DNA of 17,956 bases, taken from Fidelibacterota bacterium (GTDB lineage Bacteria > Bipolaricaulota > Bipolaricaulia > Bipolaricaulales > Bipolaricaulaceae). The stretch is taken from positions 1-17,956 of the forward strand of contig JAJRVI010000044.1 in the NCBI GenBank assembly GCA_024277405.1, written 5' to 3'. The notes beneath the pieces are model-generated. The model worked only from the letters and a program-made list of their open reading frames with translations. It had not been told where the DNA came from and did not search any database. The position numbers were made by a program, and so were the translations under genes. The number at the start of each line of letters is the position of its first letter. The stretch's first letter is position 1. Shown piece after piece: positions 7,021 through 13,464 of the stretch.

Positions 7021-7803
7021 TTAGCGATCCCCGGACATCCGTTCCAGCACCAGGAAGGCCCGGTCCCGCTGACGATAGAGGCCCACCAGACCATATCCCC
7101 GGTCCATGTACCCCTCGAGCGCCGCCCACGCCCCCGTCCACGCGTCCCTCAGGGGCCCGGGCAGCCGGGAAAGCCCCATGGAGGGGACCTCCAACAGCAG
7201 CCGCTCCGCGCCGAGGTGGAGGTTCCATGAGACGGGCTCCCTCAGCCCTCCGGCGGCGGGGCGGGTGGCGTTCACGGGGAAGAAGCTTCGGAGCGAGGCC
7301 CCCCGCCACGCGGCCTCGCCCGTCCCTTCCTGCACCAGGGCGAGGGCCCTGAAGGCCTGGATCTCCCCCGTGCGCGCCCGGCGAAGCTCGTAGCTCCGGG
7401 CCCGGGCGCCGGCGCCCTCGAGGAGGAACTCCGCCCAGTCCACCTCCAAGGGGTCGAACGGCCACACGATTCCGGCGGCTCCCCGGTCCCGGGCGGCGTC
7501 GCGGAGCCCGGCGAGGAGCTCCCTCCGGATCACGTCCCCGTCGGGACGATCGTGTATCACCCCGTACAGCACGACCCTGAGCCCGGAATCCCCTCGGGGT
7601 AGGGCGAGGACGAGGCCCAACGGCTCCCGGGCGATCCCCACCCCGTTGAAGACGGCGAGCAGGATCCCCCCGCTCCGTTCCACCTCCCACAGGAACCAGG
7701 CGGGTACCGGCGCCTGGACCGGGGGATCGATCCTCCGCTGGAGGGCCTCACAGGCCCGCAGTTCCGCGAAGGACCTCGGTGTGTCCAGGAGGTACTCACT
7801 CAT
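7021..7803 (-). CDS. Divergent GNAT-like paralogue, probably lacking acyl-CoA binding
   Basis: The 260-residue product looks like a divergent copy of the next gene: both begin with an ACE-x-LQ helix (ELRACEALQRR versus HACERLQKE), share the WPFDPLE/WTFDPLE block, and end in a similar MDRGYGLVGLYRQRDRAFLVLER / MGRGYVATGLLRDRGRSFLLLEK region. The Arg-x-x-Gly-x-Gly loop that binds acyl-CoA is replaced by HDRPDGDVIRREL, and the NAHFNFNKLG block is lost. It may therefore be a non-catalytic partner or have a changed function. Its ATG overlaps the end of era by eight bases, and 15 bases separate it from the second GNAT gene, so all are co-transcribed. Alignment by eye only. Confidence 0.7.
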   Translation of the reverse strand: MSEYLLDTPRSFAELRACEALQRRIDPPVQAPVPAWFLWEVERSGGILLAVFNGVGIAREPLGLVLALPRGDSGLRVVLYGVIHDRPDGDVIRRELLAGLRDAARDRGAAGIVWPFDPLEVDWAEFLLEGAGARARSYELRRARTGEIQAFRALALVQEGTGEAAWRGASLRSFFPVNATRPAAGGLREPVSWNLHLGAERLLLEVPSMGLSRLPGPLRDAWTGAWAALEGYMDRGYGLVGLYRQRDRAFLVLERMSGDR

Positions 7804-8689
7804 TCGCGTAGAGGAACTGGGAGATCATCGTGTCGTCCTCGGTCCAGTTCTTCCTCACCTTCACCTGGAGGGCGAGGTAGACCTGCTTTCCCAGCAGGGC
7901 CTCGATCTCCAATCTAGCTGCCCGGCCGATCTCCTTCAGCTTCTGCCCTTTCCTCCCGATCACGATCGCCTTCTGGGAGTCCTTGGCCACGTAGATGGTG
8001 GCGTAGATCTCGATGAGTGGCCTATCCTCGCGTTCCCGTATCTCCTCCACCACTACCGCGGTGGAGTAGGGGACCTCCTGGTAGGTGAAGTGATAGATCT
8101 TCTCCCTGATGAGCTCCGCGATGATGAACTCCAGGGGCTTATCGGTGGGCATCCCCTCGGGGAACAGGGGCTCCCCCTCCGGGAGGTACTTGATGATCAC
8201 CTCCAGTGCCCGATCCAGGTTCTTCCCGCGGGCGCACGAGATGGGGACGAGCTCCTGGAATATACCCAGGGAATCGTAGGCGAGGAGGGTCTCGGGGAGC
8301 TGGTTCCCCTTAGCGAGGTCTATCTTGTTCACCAACAGGATCTTGGGGCAGGGGAGTTCCTTGATGCGCGGCATCACCTGCTCGTCGAAGGGGTCGATGC
8401 CCCCGGTGGGCTCGGTCATGTAAACCAGCTCGTCGATCCCCGCCAGGGCCCTCATGGCTTCCTTCACCAGGGCCTCGGAGAGCTTGTTTATCGGCTTGTG
8501 GAGCCCTGGGGTGTCCACGAACACGATCTGGGCCTCGTCGGTGGTGAGGACGCAGCGGATCCGGTTGCGGGTGGTCTGGGGCTTATCGGAGACGATCACC
8601 ATCTTGCGCCCGATGAGGGAGTTGATGAAGGTGGATTTCCCCACGTTCGTCTTTCCCACGACGGCGACGATCCCCGATTTAAATCCCAT
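7796..8689 (-). CDS. era: GTPase Era, 16S rRNA maturation factor
   Basis: Era is an essential GTPase that binds the 3' end of 16S rRNA during 30S assembly. The 297-residue product has G1 GKTNVGKST (12-20), the SDKPQTTRNRI switch segment (34-44), G3 DTPG (59-62), G4 NKID and a C-terminal KH domain with VIGRKGQKLKEIG. The G1 loop has Lys-Thr where most Eras have Arg-Pro, a minor variant. ATG at 8689 overlaps the hutH stop by 11 bases and has GAGGTGAG upstream within hutH. Finding it inside an amino-acid and nucleoside operon makes its expression depend on the hutH promoter unless there is an internal one. Confidence 0.95.
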   Translation of the reverse strand: MGFKSGIVAVVGKTNVGKSTFINSLIGRKMVIVSDKPQTTRNRIRCVLTTDEAQIVFVDTPGLHKPINKLSEALVKEAMRALAGIDELVYMTEPTGGIDPFDEQVMPRIKELPCPKILLVNKIDLAKGNQLPETLLAYDSLGIFQELVPISCARGKNLDRALEVIIKYLPEGEPLFPEGMPTDKPLEFIIAELIREKIYHFTYQEVPYSTAVVVEEIREREDRPLIEIYATIYVAKDSQKAIVIGRKGQKLKEIGRAARLEIEALLGKQVYLALQVKVRKNWTEDDTMISQFLYANE

Positions 8690-10178
8690 ATGTTATCTCA
8701 CCTCTGCGTACGAGACGCGCGATGTCCTCGATAGTATCCCCGAGGAACGCGTCGTCTCCAGGCGGGGGGACGAGCTCGCACAGCCGTTCGTGGGCGGGGC
8801 GCGTGGCGGGGGAGAGCCCCCCGGGGCCGGCGAGCTCGACGGCCCAGCGGCAGGCCACGAGCTCCAGGGCCACCGCCCGGACGGCGTTCTCCGCGATGCG
8901 CCAGAGCTTCCAAGCGGAGGTGGCGCCGAAGGCGTTGTGATCCTCCTTGCCCGCCGAGGTGGGGATCGAGTCCACGGCCGCGGGATGCGCCAGGACCCGG
9001 TTCTCCGCCACGAGGGCCGCAGCGGTGTACTGGAGGAGCATGAGGCCGGAGTTGACCCCGCCCTCCTTGGCGAGGAAGGGGGGGAGGCCGCGGTCCTCGG
9101 CGCAGAGGAGCAGGGAGAGCCTCCGCTCGCAGCTCGCCGCGAGCTCCGAGAGCGCCACCGCGAGCCACTCCGCCACGAAGGCCAGGATCTCCCCGTGGAA
9201 GTTCCCCCCGGAGAGGATCCGCCCGTCGGGGAACACGAGGGGGTTGTCGGTGGCGGAATTCATCTCCACCCGGAGCCTCCCCTCCGCGAGCCACAGCGCC
9301 TCGAGGACCGGCCCGAAGATCTGGGGGAGGCAACGGAGCGAGTAGGGGTCCTGTACGTCGCCAGCGTACGTATCGACGAGTTCGCTGCCCGAGAGGAGTT
9401 CCCGCATGATCGCCGCGGCCTCGCGCTGGCCCTGGTGGGGGCGGACGTCGTGGATACGGGGGTCCAGGGGCTCGGTCCGCCCCCGCAGGGCTTGGAAGGA
9501 TAGGGCCGCGGCGACGAAGGCCGCGCGCAGGGCCCGCCAGCCGAGCACGTACCCGAGGAAGACCAGGGAGAGCATGTGGGCGGTTCCGTTCAGCAACGCG
9601 AGCCCCTCCTTGGGGAGGAAATCCTCGAGAGGGGAGAGCCCAGCGCGCCGCAGGGCCTCTCCCCCCGGGAGCACCTCTCCGCGATAGGTCGCCTTCCCTT
9701 CCCCCAGAAGCACCAACGCCGCGTGGGCCAGCGGCACGAGGTCCCCCGAGGACCCCACCGAACCCTGTTCCGGGATCACGGGGTGGACGCCGCGGTTGAG
9801 CATCCCGAGGAGCAACTCGATCACCGCGGGGCGCACGCCGGAGTAGCCCTTGAGCAGGGAATTGGCGCGGAAGAGGAGGATCCCCCGCACCGCCTCCTCC
9901 GGGAGGGGCCGTCCCACCCCGGTGGCGTGGGAACGCACGAGGTTCCGCTGCAGCCTCCGGAGGTCCCCGTGCCCGATGCGGACGGTGGACAGCTTCCCCA
10001 GTCCGGTGTTCACCCCGTAGACGGGGAGGTCGGCCTCCACGGCCCGGGAGAGGACCTCCTGGGCCCGGTGCACCCGCTCCAGGGCCTCCGGAGAGGGGGC
10101 CACCGGGGCGCCCTCGAAGACCACCTGCTCGGCGGATTTCAGGTCCAGGTGATGGCCGTCGATCACGACCCCTTCCAT
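8679..10178 (-). CDS. hutH: Histidine ammonia-lyase family (MIO enzyme)
   Basis: HutH deaminates L-histidine to urocanate. The 499-residue product retains the residues expected for a histidine ammonia-lyase: Tyr54 in VYGVNTGLG, His84 in RSHATG, Asn in LALLNGT, QDPYSLR, SGGNFHGE and the glutamate of KEDH near residue 410. Two things are unusual. The triad that cyclises to the MIO cofactor is Ser143-Ser144-Gly145 instead of Ala-Ser-Gly, and the usual QEDHVSMG reads KEDHNAFG. No hutU, hutI or hutG is in the window, so an aminomutase or another lyase substrate is possible. Start ATG 10178 is chosen because it has AGGGAG upstream; another in-frame ATG at 10208 overlaps the -10 element and cannot be transcribed from it. 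Confidence 0.87.
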   Translation of the reverse strand: MEGVVIDGHHLDLKSAEQVVFEGAPVAPSPEALERVHRAQEVLSRAVEADLPVYGVNTGLGKLSTVRIGHGDLRRLQRNLVRSHATGVGRPLPEEAVRGILLFRANSLLKGYSGVRPAVIELLLGMLNRGVHPVIPEQGSVGSSGDLVPLAHAALVLLGEGKATYRGEVLPGGEALRRAGLSPLEDFLPKEGLALLNGTAHMLSLVFLGYVLGWRALRAAFVAAALSFQALRGRTEPLDPRIHDVRPHQGQREAAAIMRELLSGSELVDTYAGDVQDPYSLRCLPQIFGPVLEALWLAEGRLRVEMNSATDNPLVFPDGRILSGGNFHGEILAFVAEWLAVALSELAASCERRLSLLLCAEDRGLPPFLAKEGGVNSGLMLLQYTAAALVAENRVLAHPAAVDSIPTSAGKEDHNAFGATSAWKLWRIAENAVRAVALELVACRWAVELAGPGGLSPATRPAHERLCELVPPPGDDAFLGDTIEDIARLVRRGEITYGI

Positions 10179-10206
10179 GTCATCTCCCTTTGTTTCCGGG
10201 CCGCAC

Positions 10207-10237
10207 ATTTTACCACCGCGCAGATGCCCCTAGTCCC
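10207..10237 (-). promoter_or_regulatory. Promoter of the hutH-era-...-recO run
   Basis: On the minus strand TAAAAT (10212-10207) matches the -10 consensus at five of six bases. The -35 is weaker; GGGACT (10237-10232) at a 19-base spacing is the best fit. It lies between the upstream terminator and hutH. Initiation near 10200 gives a leader of about 22 bases that contains the AGGGAG ribosome site for ATG 10178. It is the only clear promoter seen for the seven-gene run. Confidence 0.55.
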
Positions 10238-10250
10238 TGATCCCATCGAA

Positions 10251-10275
10251 GAAAAAAGGGCCGCGGCGCGGCCCT
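10251..10275 (-). terminator. Intrinsic terminator after the uronate cluster
   Basis: On the minus strand AGGGCCGC (10275-10268) and GCGGCCCT (10264-10257) form a perfect 8 bp GC-rich stem with a three-base loop, followed by T6 (10257-10252). It lies about 36 bases after the stop of the SDR gene at 10312 and before the hutH promoter, cleanly separating the two minus-strand transcription units. Confidence 0.9.
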
Positions 10276-10311
10276 CCCCGGTCTCCCCCGGATGTCCGTG
10301 TCCCACGGCGG

Positions 10312-11121
10312 TCACACCCCGGAGTAGGCCGAGAAGCCCCCGTCGATGGGGATCACCACCCCGGTGACGAAGGAGGCGGCGGGTGAGAGCAGCCACATCA
10401 CCGCACCGATGAGGTCCTCGGGGTTCCCGAACCGACCCATGGGGGTGTGGGCGATGATCTGCTTCCCCCGCTCGGTGAGCTCTCCTTTCTCGTCCATGAG
10501 GAGGAAGCGGTTCTGTTCCGTGAGGAAGAACCCCGGGGCGATGGAGACCACGCGGATCGCGGGGGAGTACTCCTGGGCCATGTGGACCGCGAGCCACTGG
10601 GTGAAGTTGGCCACCGCCGCCTTGGCCGCGGAATACGCTGGGATCCGGGTCAGGGGTCGGATGGCGTTCATGGAAGCGATGTTCAGGATCACCCCCTCCT
10701 TGCGCTCGGCCATGATCCGCCCGAACACCTGGGAGGCGAGGAAGGTCCCCATGAAGTTCAGGTCGAATACGAACCGCACCGCGTCCTCGGGGAGGTCGAA
10801 GAAGGGGGCCTCCTTCGAGGTGGTGGCCCTGGGGTGGTTCCCCCCGGCGCCGTTGATGAGGAAGTCCACCCGGCCGAAGGCCTTCAGGGTCTCCTCCGCC
10901 GCCCGCTCGAGGTCCTTCCGGTCGAGGACGCTCGCCTTGAGGGCCAGGCCATCCGCGCCCGCGCCCTTCACGCGTTCCAGCGCTTCCCGGGCCCTATCCT
11001 CGGCGATATCCAGGAGGACGCATTTCACCCCTTCTTTCGCGAGGCCCTCGGCGATGGTGGAACAGAGGACCCCCCCTCCGCCGGTGATCACCGCGACCTT
11101 TCCCGAAAGCCCGAGCTTCAT
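10312..11121 (-). CDS. uxuB: SDR-family fructuronate reductase (D-mannonate oxidoreductase)
   Basis: The 269-residue product is a short-chain dehydrogenase with an NAD(P)-binding TGGGGVLCS loop (13-21), an NGAGGNHP motif and the catalytic Tyr163-x3-Lys167 (AYSAAK) preceded by the IASMNA serine. The glycine loop without the usual TGxxxGIG spacing, the NGAGGNHPRATT stretch and the long FFLTEQNRFLL insert match the SDR-type UxuB/YjmF group, which reduces D-fructuronate to D-mannonate. This is the next step after UxaE, whose gene overlaps it by four bases (ATGA). It is unrelated in fold to the long-chain UxuB of E. coli. SDR substrates are hard to assign, so the context carries much of the call. 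An intrinsic terminator follows. Confidence 0.82.
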   Translation of the reverse strand: MKLGLSGKVAVITGGGGVLCSTIAEGLAKEGVKCVLLDIAEDRAREALERVKGAGADGLALKASVLDRKDLERAAEETLKAFGRVDFLINGAGGNHPRATTSKEAPFFDLPEDAVRFVFDLNFMGTFLASQVFGRIMAERKEGVILNIASMNAIRPLTRIPAYSAAKAAVANFTQWLAVHMAQEYSPAIRVVSIAPGFFLTEQNRFLLMDEKGELTERGKQIIAHTPMGRFGNPEDLIGAVMWLLSPAASFVTGVVIPIDGGFSAYSGV

Positions 11122-12542
11122 CCTCTCACCCCCAGATGTTCCAAGTGCCGCCCGAGGTGCGCCTCCAGGGCGACGGCGTAGTCCTCCTCGAACTCGAGGA
11201 GGGCCTTTTTTAGCTCCGCCCCAAGCGGGCTCCGGAGGACCGAACCGTAGGCCACGTGCAGGACCTGCCGTGGGTCGGGCTCCTCCAACAACTTCGGGAG
11301 CTCTTCGTCCGGGAGGGAAGAGGGATCCGGTACCCGCGAGAGGTCCGTGGTGAGGTGGTAGGTGGCCCGGTCCTCGGGGAACCTCTCCACGGAGAGGGCG
11401 TAGATCTCCCGGAAGAGCTCGGGGGCGCGCCTCGACACCACCTCCAGGGCCACGAGGTAGCTCGTCCCCGCCGTCTTCACGTGGAAGAGCCCCTCCGCCT
11501 CCTTGGCGAACAGGGGGTAGAGGGAGAACTTGTCGGAGCCCGAGTGGAGGCTGATCCGGTATCCCCCCAGGGCCTTGGCGATGGCCACGTGAGCCCGCAG
11601 ATCCCGGCGGAAGACCTCGAGATCGCCGCGGTAATCCACCGCCTTCTCCAGCGATCCGGAGAAGCGCGGGGCGAGGCTCGCGAGCTCCACATCGCGCTTC
11701 TTCAGTTCCTGGACCACGAAGAAATGCTCCAGCGGGCTCGTGGGGGTCTCGGTCTCATCGACGGAGAGTTCGAAGTCGAACCCGTCGGGAAGCCTTTCCC
11801 GGAGAGCGCGGTACATCTCCGCGGCGAACTCCACCGCGCCCAGGTACTTGACCGCCGCCCGGGCGAGGTCGAGCTCGGAGAAATGGAGCCGTCCGAGCCC
11901 CTTTATCTCGAAGGTCCGGTCGCGGTATTCGCGTTCGAGCTCCGCGCGTTTCGGGATCGCATCGAACCGCCGCCGGAGTTCCTTCTCGGGGAGCTCCTCG
12001 GCGGGGACGACGTGGTCCGAAGGGTCACAGGTGAAGAAGGTGTAACCCAACTCCGCCGCTTCCAGGGCGTCCTCGATGGACTTCAAATGGTCGGCATCGG
12101 CGGCGAACCCCCCCGTGTAGCCCTCCTGGAGGGCGCCGAACACGGCATCGGCGAGCACCTCGGCGAAGGTCCTACCGGTCCGGGCGTTCTCCCGCACCGA
12201 CTGCTGGGCGAGGACCGGGAAGGCCCTGGAGCCGCGGGCGGCGCGGACGTGCCCCGGGGTAGCGAGGCCGAGCCGATCGCCGAACCCGAAGCTCGGCCCC
12301 TCCGGGAGCCTCCTGGGCCGCAGCTCCGGCAGGAGCTTTAACAGCGCCGCGGCGGTCTCGGGAGCGAGGGGACACAGGATCCCCCCGTTGGGAAGGGGAT
12401 CGCCATGGAACCCCGGCAGGGCTCGGGAGAGCCAGAGGGATTTCCCGCTCGGGCCTCTCACCAGGGCGATCTCCGCCCCGTCCACCCGACGACGGGACCG
12501 CTCGTAAACCGCGTAACCTTCCATTCCCGCCAACGTTTCCAT
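11118..12542 (-). CDS. uxaE: Tagaturonate epimerase UxaE
   Basis: UxaE interconverts D-tagaturonate and D-fructuronate, letting galacturonate be metabolised through the glucuronate branch. The 474-residue product matches the UxaE family by overall character and segments such as GYTGGFAADADHLK, FTCDPSDHVVP, FELSVDETETPTSPLEHFFV and ISLHSGSDKFSLYPLF (near residue 330). The open frame extends upstream to 12689 into kduD, but METLAGMEGYAVYERS from ATG 12542 is the likely N-terminus; ATG 12524 is an alternative. No Shine-Dalgarno precedes 12542; instead TAACTT lies eight bases upstream with TTGCTC 17 bases further, and a LacI-family-type operator next to that. It is coupled to the following reductase gene. 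Confidence 0.87.
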   Translation of the reverse strand: METLAGMEGYAVYERSRRRVDGAEIALVRGPSGKSLWLSRALPGFHGDPLPNGGILCPLAPETAAALLKLLPELRPRRLPEGPSFGFGDRLGLATPGHVRAARGSRAFPVLAQQSVRENARTGRTFAEVLADAVFGALQEGYTGGFAADADHLKSIEDALEAAELGYTFFTCDPSDHVVPAEELPEKELRRRFDAIPKRAELEREYRDRTFEIKGLGRLHFSELDLARAAVKYLGAVEFAAEMYRALRERLPDGFDFELSVDETETPTSPLEHFFVVQELKKRDVELASLAPRFSGSLEKAVDYRGDLEVFRRDLRAHVAIAKALGGYRISLHSGSDKFSLYPLFAKEAEGLFHVKTAGTSYLVALEVVSRRAPELFREIYALSVERFPEDRATYHLTTDLSRVPDPSSLPDEELPKLLEEPDPRQVLHVAYGSVLRSPLGAELKKALLEFEEDYAVALEAHLGRHLEHLGVRG

Positions 12543-12550
12543 CGTATTAA

Positions 12551-12579
12551 AAGTTACCACAATGAGTTTCACCGAGCAA
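12551..12579 (-). promoter_or_regulatory. Putative internal uxaE promoter, leaderless
   Basis: On the minus strand TTGCTC (12579-12574) and TAACTT (12556-12551) are 17 bases apart. The hexamers are modest matches (three of six each, with the key T1, A2 and T6 of the -10). The -10 ends eight bases before ATG 12542. It fits the spacing seen before mutS and pgsA and lies beside a palindromic operator. Confidence 0.4.
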
Positions 12580-12593
12580 TGTAAGCGTTTTGA
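12580..12593. promoter_or_regulatory. LacI/GalR-family (cre-like) operator
   Basis: TGTAAGCGTTTTGA matches the LacI-family catabolite-responsive consensus TGWAARCGYTWNCW at 13 of 14 positions on either strand, centred on CG at 12586-12587. It lies in the 52-base gap between the kduD stop and uxaE and directly abuts the putative -35 of uxaE, a good place for control. The regulator gene is not in the window. I saw no second copy at the divergent promoter near 13420. Confidence 0.55.
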
Positions 12594-12594
12594 A

Positions 12595-13383
12595 TCACCC
12601 AGCTCGTGGTCTATCGGGCCAGCCCGCCAGGAATCCGCCGTCCACGTAGATGATCTGCCCCGTGATGTAATCCGATGCCCGCGAGGCAAGGAAGATCGCG
12701 GCTCCCGCGAGGTCCTCGGGAACCCCCACCCGGCCCGCCGGTATGCGCGAGAGCAGCCGTTTGACCCATTCCGGGTCCCGGAAGAGGGGTTCGGTCATCT
12801 CCGTGCGGAAGTAACCCGGGCCGATGGCGTTCACCTGGATGTTGTACGGCGCCCACTCCACCGCCAGGGCGCGGGTGAGGCCGAGGACGCCGGCCTTGGC
12901 GGCGGTGTACGGCACCCGCCGCGGAAGCCCGATTTCGCTCGCGAGGGAGGCGATGTTGATGATCTTCCCCCCGCCCCGCTCCCGCATCACCCGCGCCGCG
13001 GCCTGGGAGGCGAAGAAGGTCCCCTTCAAGTTGGTGTCCACGATCTCGTCCCAGGACTCGGGCGTGACCTCGAGGGAGGGGATACGGCGGTTCACGCCCG
13101 CGGCGTTCACCAACACGTCCAACCCCCCGAGCCCCCCGACCACGGCCCGCACCATGGCGGAGACGGAGCCCGGATCGCGCACGTCGGCGACCACGGGCAG
13201 GGCCCTCCGTCCCAGGCGTCCGATCTCGGTGGCCGCCTCCTCGAGCTGCGTCCGGGTGCGGGCCGCCACGGCCACGTCCGCCCCCGCCGCCGCCAACGCC
13301 AGCGCCATCCCCCGTCCGAGGCCGCGCCCGCCCCCGGTCACCAACGCCACCTTGCCCTCCAGGGAGAAGAGCTCCCCGCACAT
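12595..13383 (-). CDS. kduD: SDR dehydrogenase, KduD / gluconate 5-dehydrogenase type
   Basis: The 262-residue product is a classical short-chain dehydrogenase: TGGGRGLG cofactor loop (16-23), NAAG, the IASLAS serine, Tyr159-x3-Lys163 (PYTAAK) and INVDGG-like YVDGGFLAGW at the end. The N-terminus LFSLEGKVALVTGGGRGLGRGMA resembles 2-dehydro-3-deoxy-D-gluconate 5-dehydrogenase (KduD) and gluconate 5-dehydrogenase (IdnO). Being first in a cluster with uxaE and uxuB makes KduD, which yields KDG from unsaturated uronate breakdown, the better fit. GGAGGAGGTGA lies five bases before the ATG. KduI and KDG kinase are not in the window. Substrate assignment within SDRs remains uncertain. Confidence 0.78.
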   Translation of the reverse strand: MCGELFSLEGKVALVTGGGRGLGRGMALALAAAGADVAVAARTRTQLEEAATEIGRLGRRALPVVADVRDPGSVSAMVRAVVGGLGGLDVLVNAAGVNRRIPSLEVTPESWDEIVDTNLKGTFFASQAAARVMRERGGGKIINIASLASEIGLPRRVPYTAAKAGVLGLTRALAVEWAPYNIQVNAIGPGYFRTEMTEPLFRDPEWVKRLLSRIPAGRVGVPEDLAGAAIFLASRASDYITGQIIYVDGGFLAGWPDRPRAG

Positions 13384-13409
13384 CGCGTCACCTCCTCCAG
13401 CTTCGGGCC

Positions 13410-13438
13410 TTGACTTCGTAATATCGCCGCTTTATAAG
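13410..13438 (+). promoter_or_regulatory. Promoter of the ABC transporter operon
   Basis: TTGACT (13410-13415) and TATAAG (13433-13438) are 17 bases apart, five of six consensus matches each, the best sigma70-type promoter in the window. Initiation near 13445 gives a leader of about 20 bases with the GAGGAGGT ribosome site (13453-13460) four bases before ATG 13465. Confidence 0.8.
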
Positions 13439-13448
13439 GGCATATCCA
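13420..13448 (-). promoter_or_regulatory. Putative kduD-uxaE-uxuB promoter
   Basis: On the minus strand TGGATA (13448-13443) and GATATT (13425-13420) are 17 bases apart, with four of six consensus matches each. Initiation near 13413 gives a leader of about 30 bases containing the strong kduD ribosome site. It overlaps the forward promoter of the transporter, so polymerases on the two promoters would compete. Confidence 0.4.
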
Positions 13449-13464
13449 TCTCGAGGAGGTGGTT

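Noticed and set aside
5171..7230. Long plus-strand frames opposite the racemase and GNAT genes
   Set aside because: Low-complexity, Gly/Pro/Arg/His-rich translations antisense to well-conserved genes; no ribosome sites or motifs.
10179..10208. Upstream ATG of hutH at 10208
   Set aside because: It overlaps the TAAAAT -10 hexamer, has no ribosome site, and adds ten residues not typical of the family.
11256..12341. Plus-strand frame of about 361 codons opposite uxaE
   Set aside because: Antisense shadow of uxaE with no domain signature.
12543..12689. Upstream extension of uxaE to 12689
   Set aside because: It overlaps the end of kduD and would contain the operator and promoter; the translation before METLAG is not family-like.
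13459..13464. GTG start of the binding protein at 13459
   Set aside because: The GTG lies within the GAGGAGGT Shine-Dalgarno; ATG 13465 has the right spacing and begins a normal signal peptide.
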